A stretch of 11,439 nt of DNA from an uncultured Fibrobacter sp. (GTDB taxonomy: Bacteria > Fibrobacterota > Fibrobacteria > Fibrobacterales > Fibrobacteraceae): positions 1-11,439 of the forward strand of contig CALATK010000269.1 of the NCBI GenBank assembly GCA_937891805.1. Direction: 5' to 3'. Shown piece after piece: positions 1-6,029 of this stretch (its first letter is position 1; every line of letters begins with the position of its first letter). Made by a program: the position numbers and the translations under genes. The notes under the pieces are model-generated. The model saw only the letters and a list, made by a program, of their open reading frames with translations. It was not told the origin of the DNA and did no database searches.

Positions 1-133
1 AACACCCCCGAATGTATATAGCTATGTGTTCCTAGCTTTTTCTAATACACAAACACGAGCAATACGACAACAATGAAAGGCTACACATATCCCGAAAACT
101 CCGTCAAATAATCTAAAGAACGCCTCGATGCGG

Positions 134-160
134 AAAAAATCATCAGGAACTAGATGATTT
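134..160 (-). terminator. Probable intrinsic terminator of the DUF4143 ATPase gene
   Basis: A perfect 8-bp inverted repeat (137-144 and 153-160, arms AAATCATC/GATGATTT) with an 8-base loop lies 13 bases past the ATPase stop codon. Read on the minus strand, the second arm runs into six consecutive T. The stem is AT-rich, so it would be a weak terminator. The stretch from 1 to 133 shows nothing else that I can support. Confidence 0.4.
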
Positions 161-173
161 CTCCTTTCCAGAG

Positions 174-1478
174 TCAACGAATCGTCCACAGCAGGTAAAG
201 TGGCAGGCTTACCGTTGAGCATCCTTCACAATCGTTCACGGCGATGTTCTTGAGCGAAAGCTTGTACCCCTTTGTCGGTGCAAATTTCTTGCAGAACTGC
301 TTGTAGCTTTTGGCTTGCGTGTTCGTAGCCGCCTTGACCTCGACAGGAACGACTTTCCCGTCATTTTCAAAGAGGAAATCAAGTTCTGCGCTGTTCCCCG
401 AACGCCAGAAATACGGGCTTTTTTGCATGCAGAGCAGTTCGTTCAGAACATAGTTTTCTGTGACGGCACCCTTGTTCGTATTGGGCGTGTCGTCCATCAA
501 AATGTCCTTGTAGCCCAGCGAAAGTCTGCGACCCAACAGACCGATGTCCGAAAGGTACACCTTGAAATTCGTCGCATCCGAATTTGCAGACAAGGGAACC
601 TCCGCATTCTGCACAAGCTCAACCAAATGGACAAGCCCGGCGTTCTTAAGCCATTGTAACGCGGCCTCCAGCTCGTGTGCCCTTTTGCCGTTCTTTACAT
701 GCGAAAACATGAACTTGTTGTTTTCCTTGGCAAGTTGCTTGGGCACGGAATCCCATATCATGCGGATTTTTTCAAATTCATTTACGGGAGCGTGCTTCGA
801 GAAATCGTCCGCATAGTCCGCAAGGATTTCATCCTGGATTTCTCCCACGGTTTCAAAATTCTTGGAACTAGCGTATTCTTTCACCGCTTCCGGCATTCCG
901 CCTACAACAAGATATTCCTTCAGCAGGCGTTCCATAGGTTTTGCATAGACTTCGGGAATTGTCCGATCGACAGGCCAATCTGCAAAGAGTTCAATGTATC
1001 TTTCTTCACCGCAGGCGGTCAAGAATTCCCTGAAGTTCATCGGGAACATCTGCATGCGGTTGACTTTCCCGACAGGGAAGGAAATGTTTTTGCGACGGAG
1101 AGCAACGCCGAGCAAGGAGCCCGCGCATGCCACATGGAGTTCCCGCATGTTTTCGCAAAAATATTTCAAAGAAGTGATTGCACGCGGAGCTTCCTGGATT
1201 TCATCAAAAATCAGGAGAGTCTTGCCGACCTCAATTTTGCTTTGCGTAAGCAGTTCAAGTTCCCGGACAATCCTCTCTACATCAAAGTCGTAATCGAAAA
1301 TGGCAGCGAACTTGGCGCTGGACTCAAAGTTGATATAGCATACATTATCGAAGTATTTTGCTCCGAATTCCTTTAAGGTATGGGTCTTGCCGCATTGGCG
1401 GACGCCCGTCAGAAGCAGGGGTTTCCGGCGTTTACTGTTTTTCCAGGTGACCAAATCTTTCAAAAATTCGCGTTCCAT
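174..1478 (-). CDS. AAA-type ATP-binding protein with C-terminal DUF4143 domain
   Basis: 434 aa from the ATG at 1478. The N-terminal P-loop ATPase domain (AAA_14-like) has a Walker A motif GVRQCGKT at residues 25-32 and a Walker B motif LLIFDE at about 88-93. The C-terminal DUF4143 part has the usual PD-(D/E)XK nuclease-like pattern: E365 and D367 in AELDFLF, then E380 and K382 in PVEVKA. This family is abundant in gut and rumen bacteria, and its biological role is not established; a relation to toxin-antitoxin or defence loci has been suspected but nothing here shows it. An in-frame TTG at 1493 would add MYIKG, but that TTG sits inside the promoter (TATATT at 1485-1490), so the ATG at 1478 is preferred. 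The gene stands alone on the minus strand, with divergent lipoprotein genes beyond its promoter. The product is full length and shows no frameshift. Confidence 0.9.
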   Translation of the reverse strand: MEREFLKDLVTWKNSKRRKPLLLTGVRQCGKTHTLKEFGAKYFDNVCYINFESSAKFAAIFDYDFDVERIVRELELLTQSKIEVGKTLLIFDEIQEAPRAITSLKYFCENMRELHVACAGSLLGVALRRKNISFPVGKVNRMQMFPMNFREFLTACGEERYIELFADWPVDRTIPEVYAKPMERLLKEYLVVGGMPEAVKEYASSKNFETVGEIQDEILADYADDFSKHAPVNEFEKIRMIWDSVPKQLAKENNKFMFSHVKNGKRAHELEAALQWLKNAGLVHLVELVQNAEVPLSANSDATNFKVYLSDIGLLGRRLSLGYKDILMDDTPNTNKGAVTENYVLNELLCMQKSPYFWRSGNSAELDFLFENDGKVVPVEVKAATNTQAKSYKQFCKKFAPTKGYKLSLKNIAVNDCEGCSTVSLPLYLLWTIR

Positions 1479-1484
1479 GCCTTT

Positions 1485-1513
1485 AATATACAAAAGTCAT
1501 AGGACTTTTGCAA
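1485..1513 (-). promoter_or_regulatory. Promoter of the ATPase gene with embedded palindromic operator
   Basis: On the minus strand, TTGCAA (1513-1508) is followed by a 17-base spacer and TATATT (1490-1485). Only 6 bases separate TATATT from the ATG at 1478, so a normal start site would fall at or next to the start codon. The spacer is occupied by CAAAAGTC-ATAG-GACTTTTG (1491-1510), a perfect 8+8 palindrome, which is the position expected for a repressor operator. Confidence 0.6.
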
Positions 1514-1541
1514 CAGAAATTACATTTTTCATAGGACTTTT
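1497..1541 (-). repeat. 13-bp direct repeat upstream of the ATPase gene
   Basis: AAAAGTCCTATGA on the minus strand occurs at 1541-1529 and again at 1509-1497, offset by exactly 32 bp, close to three helical turns. The proximal copy is part of the perfect palindrome in the promoter spacer; the distal copy is a half-site without its mirror arm. This suggests two binding sites on the same DNA face (inference). Confidence 0.55.
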
Positions 1542-1707
1542 TGTGAAATTCTTGCTTTTTTTGCACGAATTGCAGTCCGACATGATGTTTCGGGGCTTCC
1601 ATGACCCTTTCAAAAGTCGGCATTTTGAGTCGAACGAGGCTTGTAGACGGAATACTGCCACCGGTACCAGTCCGTGGATTATATACAAAAAAACGGGAGA
1701 AAGGCAT
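1542..1707. other. Divergent intergenic stretch with no supported gene
   Basis: The stretch between the ATPase and the lipoprotein gene has overlapping minus-strand reading frames of 63 and 74 codons, but both run through the ATPase promoter and neither resembles a protein I know. A minus-strand TATAAT lies at 1683-1678, directly followed by a bulged 6-bp hairpin at 1658-1677. A small RNA or a conserved leader is possible but not shown. Confidence 0.3.
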
Positions 1708-1715
1708 TTTTTTGT

Positions 1716-1721
1716 TATACT
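1716..1721 (+). promoter_or_regulatory. -10 box (TATACT) of the AgmX-domain lipoprotein gene
   Basis: TATACT follows a run of seven T and a G, and is separated from the ATG at 1728 by 6 bases, the same distance as at 1478 and 5028. No good -35 hexamer is visible 17 bases upstream. A leaderless or almost leaderless mRNA is implied. Confidence 0.5.
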
Positions 1722-1727
1722 TAAATC

Positions 1728-2429
1728 ATGGCGAAGTTCTTACGCAAATACCTTGGGGAGTTTGTTCTGATGGCCGCAGCGGCGCTGTGGGCTGGTTGCG
1801 GTGATTCCGACAAAAGAGGTGATTCTGCCAAGCAGGAAAATGCCAGATTTGATCATCCGTGGAATACGAAAAAATTTTTCGATGAAAAAAACAATGGTAA
1901 TTTGCTTGAGAAAAAGAAAAAAAGGAGATTGGATTCTCTAAGGAATATCGGAGAACTGTTTGATTCGGGAGTGACGGCTCTTTATGGCGTTTATGAGGCA
2001 AATCCTAAGGCGGTCGCCAGTATGTCGGTAAAAAATCAGTCAAAATCAAAAGGCCTTGTCGACTTTCCGGTTAGAGAAAAAATAAGTGTTGTTGAAAAAA
2101 GCTCGCTTGACAAAGAATCTGTTTTTAAAGTCTTGGTTTCTTTCACTCCAGGTTTACGCCATATATATAGCATCAAGTATTTAATGAAAAATCCTGATAA
2201 TCATTTTGAAGGCGAAATCACCTTGAAGTTGACAATCGCTGCGGACGGCTCGGTTAAAGAAAATCAAATTAAATCTTCGACTACAGGTTATAAAGAATTT
2301 GATGAAGATATTCAAAAGGCCGTAAACCGCTGGAGATTCCCAAAAGTAAAATCTGGCGAGACTGTTGTGACTTTCCCGATTATGTTTCACGAAAATCCGA
2401 TAGAAAAAAAGACTACTCAGTCGGAATAG
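1728..2429 (+). CDS. Lipoprotein with AgmX/PglI (TonB-like) C-terminal domain
   Basis: 233 aa. A basic start (residues 1-7) and a hydrophobic stretch end in a lipobox-like LWAGC with Cys24; the Trp at -3 is not standard, so lipidation is likely but not certain. Residues 25-130 are charged and low in complexity, with Lys-rich runs. Residues about 133-225 look like the AgmX/PglI or TonB C-terminal fold: TPGLRHIY, then EGEITLKLTIAADGSV, then a helix ending in VNRWRFPKV and a final strand VTFPIMF. In myxobacteria such domains occur in gliding and envelope proteins; the exact role here is unknown. The gene is more AT-rich than its downstream neighbours. The DUF4832 lipoprotein gene starts 11 bases after its stop, so the two are probably cotranscribed. 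No Shine-Dalgarno is present; the start is chosen from the ATG and the signal peptide. Confidence 0.75.
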   Translation: MAKFLRKYLGEFVLMAAAALWAGCGDSDKRGDSAKQENARFDHPWNTKKFFDEKNNGNLLEKKKKRRLDSLRNIGELFDSGVTALYGVYEANPKAVASMSVKNQSKSKGLVDFPVREKISVVEKSSLDKESVFKVLVSFTPGLRHIYSIKYLMKNPDNHFEGEITLKLTIAADGSVKENQIKSSTTGYKEFDEDIQKAVNRWRFPKVKSGETVVTFPIMFHENPIEKKTTQSE

Positions 2430-2440
2430 GGCTTTTACCT

Positions 2441-4096
2441 ATGCGTCAAGATTCAAAATTTATAGCAGTGGTGGCTCTCTTTGCATGCGTCAGCCTTGTC
2501 GCCTGTGGCGATGATTCGAGCGGCTCCGGTCCAGAGAATACGGAAAGTAGCGCTGTTGAAGAGTCAAGTTCGTCTATAGAAGTCTCATCAAGCAGTGTAA
2601 ATGGTGATTCCGGCACAGGGGCCGGAATGACATCTTCAAATAGTGTCGACACATCTGTCACAGTCAAAGCCGACACCACAAAAATCATTTACACGCTCAA
2701 GCCTTTTGACGGGCCGCTTTCTAACCCGCACAAGGGCTTCACGGTGCCGACCGGTGGCGCGTGGACTTTTGTCCCGGAATTTGAATACGGCCCTTACGGT
2801 TCCCTGAATAACAGGGCGTGGGACCTGGTTTCGTACGGTTCCGGTTACCAGCAGTGGAACAAGCTGAACCCGGCAAAGGGCGTTTACGACTGGACGGAAC
2901 TGGAAAAACTGCTGAACGCGCTTGCCAAGCACAACATGACTTACGCCCTGCGCGTGCTGCCATACACGCCATCATCTATCAAGAGCGATTTTCCGCCGCA
3001 AGAAGAATACGACTGGACTCCGCCCTTTGTCTATGAGATGGGCGCGAAGAAAATCCAGATTGACTTGCGGGGGACGGATTTCCATGCGTACGCTCCCGTC
3101 TGGGACGATTCCATCTACATCTGGGCGGCGAAGGAGTTCGCGAAGGCCCTGGCCGAAAAATACGATGGCGACCCGCGTATCGAATACATCGATGTCCGCA
3201 CCTTTGGCGAATGGGGCGAATGGCACACCTCGCACATGTTGGGGAGCGTGATGCCCGCCGACTCGGTGCTGAAGGACATGCTGGACTATTATGCGTCCGT
3301 GTTCAAGAAAACCCAGCTGGTGCTGCCTTCCAACGGTTTTGGCGATGTCTATACGCATGCGCTCAACCTCGGCATTACCAAGCGCGACGACGGGTTCATT
3401 GGCATTCCCGGCAGGCCCGATACCTTGCTGCGGGCGTACAACGCGAACCTCCCGACCATCGCCGAGAACATCGCCGGTTACAGGACGATGCTGACCTACG
3501 ACGACCTGATTCCCGGAGGTAGCCAGAAGTGGACTGCGGAACGCTGGGTGGATGCGATTACCACGGCGCACCTGACCTACTACGTGTTGGACCAGGACAA
3601 TGACTGCGGCTACTATTTCTACAAGGACAACAAGGCGCTGGCCGATTCCATGAGCAAGGTCATCGGGTACAATTTTACCGTGACGCAGGCGGAGTTGCTG
3701 ACGGTTACGGCCGCGGGGACATCTGCCGACACTGCCACGGGCAATATTGCGACGAGCACATTGAATATTTCTGTCAAGAACACCGGCGTGGCGCCTTGCT
3801 TCTTCGATGTGTATTTGGTGGCTGAATTTGAGGACAGCACAGGTGCGTCTCTTGCGCAGATTGGTGAGACCGTTCGCATTCCGAAGGCTTCCTTCAAGGA
3901 CGGCGCTTCGCAGCAGTTCTCGTTTGGTGGCGCAGTTCCGGTGGGCGAGGTAAATCTTGCAACCCAGCCCGGCGTAACGGTGGCGCTCTCCCTCTACGAG
4001 AGCGAAGATGCCTTCAAGAACGGCAAGAATCCCACCGTCCGCTTCGACAACGACGGCCTCCAAGAAAATAATAAGCTACTATTGAAAGCTCGATAA
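2441..4096 (+). CDS. Secreted lipoprotein with DUF4874/DUF4832-type glycosidase-like fold
   Basis: 551 aa. A lipoprotein signal ends in LVAC with Cys22; the +2 residue is Gly, which would allow transport to the outer membrane. Residues 26-72 form a Ser/Glu-rich linker with SSSS runs, typical of secreted Fibrobacter proteins. The main domain starts near SNPHKGF (94-100), continues with a W-N-x-L-N-P-x-x-G-x-Y-D-W segment and an alkali LRVLPY strand, and contains FGEWGEWH at 255-262, whose E257 and E260 are candidate active-site acids. This order matches the DUF4874/DUF4832 family, which has a TIM-barrel glycosidase-like core and is thought to act on carbohydrates; no activity is proven. Residues after about 410 form a beta-rich C-terminal domain (SVKNTGVAPCFFDVYL). 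It probably sits in an operon with the preceding lipoprotein and the small membrane protein that follows 11 bases later. Confidence 0.8.
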   Translation: MRQDSKFIAVVALFACVSLVACGDDSSGSGPENTESSAVEESSSSIEVSSSSVNGDSGTGAGMTSSNSVDTSVTVKADTTKIIYTLKPFDGPLSNPHKGFTVPTGGAWTFVPEFEYGPYGSLNNRAWDLVSYGSGYQQWNKLNPAKGVYDWTELEKLLNALAKHNMTYALRVLPYTPSSIKSDFPPQEEYDWTPPFVYEMGAKKIQIDLRGTDFHAYAPVWDDSIYIWAAKEFAKALAEKYDGDPRIEYIDVRTFGEWGEWHTSHMLGSVMPADSVLKDMLDYYASVFKKTQLVLPSNGFGDVYTHALNLGITKRDDGFIGIPGRPDTLLRAYNANLPTIAENIAGYRTMLTYDDLIPGGSQKWTAERWVDAITTAHLTYYVLDQDNDCGYYFYKDNKALADSMSKVIGYNFTVTQAELLTVTAAGTSADTATGNIATSTLNISVKNTGVAPCFFDVYLVAEFEDSTGASLAQIGETVRIPKASFKDGASQQFSFGGAVPVGEVNLATQPGVTVALSLYESEDAFKNGKNPTVRFDNDGLQENNKLLLKAR

Positions 4097-4107
4097 CGCG
4101 TAATTCA

Positions 4108-4302
4108 ATGTCCCTTCTGCTAGCATTAATCTTCTTGGCGCTTTTCATAAGTGCGATTGTCCGCGGACAGTTCTCTTACGGCAAGGCGGATTACAGTTTC
4201 CGCGAGCATCCGGTGCAGTTCGTAATCGTGCTGGTGTTCATTTTGGGCGTGTCGTCGCTTTGCTTTTACCGGTTCCTTGTCGAAATGGAATTCTTGCGGT
4301 AA
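4108..4302 (+). CDS. Small two-helix membrane protein
   Basis: 64 aa. Two hydrophobic segments (residues about 2-18 and 36-55) flank a polar loop with GKADYSFREHP, so a hairpin in the inner membrane is predicted. It starts 11 bases after the DUF4832 lipoprotein stop and ends 21 bases before the HAD phosphatase, and it fills a gap in an otherwise tightly packed run. I recognise no family. Support is the position, the hydrophobic pattern and the absence of a better frame. Confidence 0.6.
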   Translation: MSLLLALIFLALFISAIVRGQFSYGKADYSFREHPVQFVIVLVFILGVSSLCFYRFLVEMEFLR

Positions 4303-4307
4303 ATTTC

Positions 4308-4315
4308 TACATTTG
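4308..4315 (+). promoter_or_regulatory. -10 region (TACATTTG) of the HAD phosphatase gene
   Basis: TACATTTG fits the Bacteroidota -7 consensus TAnnTTTG exactly. The ATG at 4324 follows 8 bases later, or 10 bases after the TACATT hexamer, so the leader would be only a few bases long. No ribosome binding site is visible. Confidence 0.45.
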
Positions 4316-4323
4316 GGCGCGCT

Positions 4324-5004
4324 ATGCTCCAAAAGAAATCCCTCATCGTGTTTGACCTGGACGGCACGCTGTTCAATACCCTCGGCGACCTTGCCGTGGC
4401 GGTGAACTATGCTCTGCGTCATTTCGGCTTGCCGGAACATGACGAGCAGCGGGTGCGGACCTTTATCGGGAACGGTTCCATGAAGCTAATCGAGCGGAGC
4501 ATGGGGGAGGCTGCCTTCCCCGAAAACATTTCCCGCACGGGCGTTACTGTCGAGATGGTCCACAAGGTCTATTCGGATTTTTATTGGGAACACTGCACCG
4601 AACGCACGCTCCCGAATCCAGGCGTTGTCGAATTCCTGCGCAATACGACTGCCCGCGTGGCCATGCTCACCAACAAGCCGGAGCGTCCGACATTCAAGTT
4701 GCTGGAACATTTCCACCTTCGCGACCGTTTTGAATTCGTGCTCTGCGGCGACACCACGCCCGAACGCAAGCCCAGCCCCGCGGGCCTGTTGAAAATCATG
4801 GAATCTGCGGGTGTCACTCCCGCCGAAACCGTGATGGTGGGTGATGACCAGCCCGACATTCTGGCCGCCCGCAATGCCGGAATCGACTGCATTACGCTGT
4901 TCTGCGGGTTTGGAAAGCCGGTGAACTTGCTCCCGCTTGGACCGGAAAATGTGGTTCGCAGTTACGCAGATCTTTTCCGGTTGCTGGCGCAGGTGGCCGG
5001 GTAG
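4324..5004 (+). CDS. gph: HAD-superfamily phosphatase, phosphoglycolate phosphatase type
   Basis: 226 aa, the usual length for Gph-like enzymes. All four HAD motifs are present: FDLDGTLFNT with nucleophile D11 and acid D13, MLTNKP with T116, ERKPSP with K149, and VGDDQPDI with D174/D175 for magnesium. The helical cap lies between about 20 and 95. Phosphoglycolate phosphatases remove 2-phosphoglycolate produced during DNA repair or oxygenase reactions, but related HAD enzymes (PpaX pyrophosphatase, nucleotide phosphatases) share these motifs, so the substrate is not fixed by sequence. The gene has its own -10 box and follows the small membrane protein by 21 bases. Confidence 0.85.
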   Translation: MLQKKSLIVFDLDGTLFNTLGDLAVAVNYALRHFGLPEHDEQRVRTFIGNGSMKLIERSMGEAAFPENISRTGVTVEMVHKVYSDFYWEHCTERTLPNPGVVEFLRNTTARVAMLTNKPERPTFKLLEHFHLRDRFEFVLCGDTTPERKPSPAGLLKIMESAGVTPAETVMVGDDQPDILAARNAGIDCITLFCGFGKPVNLLPLGPENVVRSYADLFRLLAQVAG

Positions 5005-5015
5005 TTGTTTTTTTG

Positions 5016-5021
5016 TATATT
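5016..5021 (+). promoter_or_regulatory. -10 box (TATATT) of the exported DUF1573-like gene
   Basis: TATATT lies 11 bases after the HAD gene stop, preceded by a seven-T run and G, with 6 bases to the ATG at 5028. The TTG at 5013 overlaps this box and is rejected as the start. A leaderless transcript is implied. Confidence 0.55.
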
Positions 5022-5027
5022 GTAATT

Positions 5028-5756
5028 ATGAATTTAAGAACACTTGCTTTTGCGACGTCTCTCGTTATTGCGGGATCCGCCTTTGCCGACGACAACATCC
5101 GCTTTGTTCCCGAACCTTACCCCATTGGCCAGGCTGACCAGGGGGAGGTAAAGCATGTGGTGCTCAAGGGCGCCAATGTCTCCGGAAAAGAAATCAACCT
5201 GGAAAGCGTCATGGGCCAGGGAGTTGGCATGTCCAACTTCAAGTTCCCCAAGAAGATAGCCAAGGGTGCTGCGGTTGCCATTGAGTTCGACATGGATTTT
5301 GCGGGCATGGATGGCCAAATCAACCCGGTGGTGGTAATGGTCGCCACCGACGGCACGCCTTACACGGCAACCCTGGACGGTTTTGTGAAGGCCCCCATCT
5401 TCTTTGGCGAGAAGCTTTTTGATACGGGATTCTACGCCAAGGGCGAAAAGCGGTCATGGACGTTCTACGTGTGGGAGACCGACAAGAAAGAACGGCCCGA
5501 CCTGGCTCTGGACTCCGCCGCCATGCGGGAGTTTTCCATGACGTCCAAGCCCGTGATGCTGAACGTGGACAAGCTGGACCAGATCAAGGAAGGGGGCAAG
5601 GTCCCAGGCCTCAAGGTGACTCTTACCACAAAGGGACTTTTGCGTGAAGGTCTGGAGCTAAAGCAGAGGAGTATCCGCAAGATTGTGGGCTTCAAGAGTA
5701 AAAAGCACCCCAAGGCCACCCCTGAGGTGCTGATTGTGGGCTACTGGAAGGAGTAG
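5028..5756 (+). CDS. Exported protein with DUF1573-like N-terminal domain
   Basis: 242 aa from the ATG at 5028. The N-terminus is a type I signal peptide (MNLRTLAFATSLVIAGSAFA) with likely cleavage after Ala20, before DDN. Residues about 36-118 have the rhythm of a DUF1573/Ig-like strand domain: GEVKHVVLKGANVSGKEI, a lysine-rich KFPKKIAKG segment, then AVAIEFDMDF and a closing VVVMVATDGTPYTATLDGFV. Residues 120-242 form a second, basic domain that I do not recognise (KAPIFFGEKLF, WTFYVWET). The protein has no cysteine. Location is probably periplasmic or cell surface. Only 23 bases separate it from the HAD gene, but it has its own promoter. Confidence 0.75.
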   Translation: MNLRTLAFATSLVIAGSAFADDNIRFVPEPYPIGQADQGEVKHVVLKGANVSGKEINLESVMGQGVGMSNFKFPKKIAKGAAVAIEFDMDFAGMDGQINPVVVMVATDGTPYTATLDGFVKAPIFFGEKLFDTGFYAKGEKRSWTFYVWETDKKERPDLALDSAAMREFSMTSKPVMLNVDKLDQIKEGGKVPGLKVTLTTKGLLREGLELKQRSIRKIVGFKSKKHPKATPEVLIVGYWKE

Positions 5757-5771
5757 TCTGGCCTAAAAAGC

Positions 5772-5793
5772 GCGAAAAATTCTGTTTTTTCGC
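5772..5793. terminator. AT-rich hairpin after the DUF1573-like gene
   Basis: GCGAAAAA at 5772-5779 pairs with TTTTTCGC at 5786-5793 around a six-base loop. The T-run is inside the stem rather than after it, so it is at best a weak terminator separating the upstream gene from the tRNA unit. Confidence 0.3.
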
Positions 5794-5802
5794 AATTTCG
5801 CC

Positions 5803-5833
5803 TTGAAAAAAGGGGAGACTTTAACTAACTTTG
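5803..5833 (+). promoter_or_regulatory. Promoter of the tRNA-Pro gene
   Basis: TTGAAA at 5803-5808 is followed by a 17-base spacer and TAACTTTG at 5826-5833, which matches the TAnnTTTG pattern of Bacteroidota promoters. Transcription would begin around 5838, about 14 bases before the mature tRNA. Confidence 0.5.
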
Positions 5834-5851
5834 GTGCACTCGTAAGAGTCT

Positions 5852-5925
5852 CGGGATGTAGCTCAGCCTGGTAGAGCGCTTGAATGGGGTTCAAGAGGTC
5901 GCTGATTCGAATTCAGTCATCCCGA
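5852..5925 (+). tRNA. tRNA-Pro (anticodon GGG)
   Basis: A full cloverleaf can be drawn. The acceptor CGGGATG (5852-5858) pairs with CATCCCG (5918-5924). The D stem is GCTC/GAGC (5861-5864, 5874-5877). The anticodon stem CTTGA/TCAAG encloses ATGGGGT, giving anticodon GGG at 5886-5888 followed by G37. The T arm is GCTGA-TTCGAAT-TCAGT (5901-5917). The discriminator is A5925. The next bases are TAA, so CCA is not encoded and must be added after transcription. The first C1-G72 pair is usual for tRNA-Pro. It reads CCC and CCU codons. Confidence 0.95.
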
Positions 5926-5931
5926 TAAAAA

Positions 5932-5958
5932 GGCCCGCTTTTGTAGCGGGTCTTTTCT
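5932..5958 (+). terminator. Intrinsic terminator of tRNA-Pro
   Basis: An 8-bp stem (5932-5939 with 5945-5952, one G-U pair) with a five-base loop is followed by TTTTCT. It starts six bases after the tRNA end. Confidence 0.8.
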
Positions 5959-6003
5959 ATTTTGTTGAAAAGGCGTTTCTTTGGTACGGAGCGCCGCGGA
6001 ATA

Positions 6004-6025
6004 TTTAAGGAGCAAGTTTAAGGAG
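6004..6025 (+). promoter_or_regulatory. Duplicated Shine-Dalgarno sequence before priA
   Basis: TTTAAGGAG occurs twice, at 6004-6012 and 6017-6025, 13 bases apart. The second AAGGAG (6020-6025) is 4 bases before the GTG at 6030 and decides this start. No start codon sits at a suitable distance after the first copy. Confidence 0.6.
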
Positions 6026-6029
6026 TAGG

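Noticed and set aside
22..222. A 66-codon minus-strand frame at the window start
   Set aside because: It overlaps the end of the ATPase gene and runs through its likely terminator, and it has no motif or start signal.
1478..1493. TTG start at 1493 for the ATPase
   Set aside because: It lies upstream of the -10 box inside the operator palindrome, so it would not be in the mRNA from this promoter.
1483..1707. A 74-codon minus-strand frame upstream of the ATPase
   Set aside because: It reads through the ATPase promoter and palindrome, and a second frame of similar length overlaps it; coding is not supported.
2972..4063. A 363-codon minus-strand frame opposite the DUF4832 lipoprotein gene
   Set aside because: It is antisense to a gene with signal peptide, linker and family motifs; its translation is rich in Arg, Gly and His without any motif, as expected from a GC-rich shadow frame.
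5013..5030. TTG start at 5013 for the exported DUF1573-like protein
   Set aside because: The TTG overlaps the TATATT box, and the ATG at 5028 gives a clean signal peptide.
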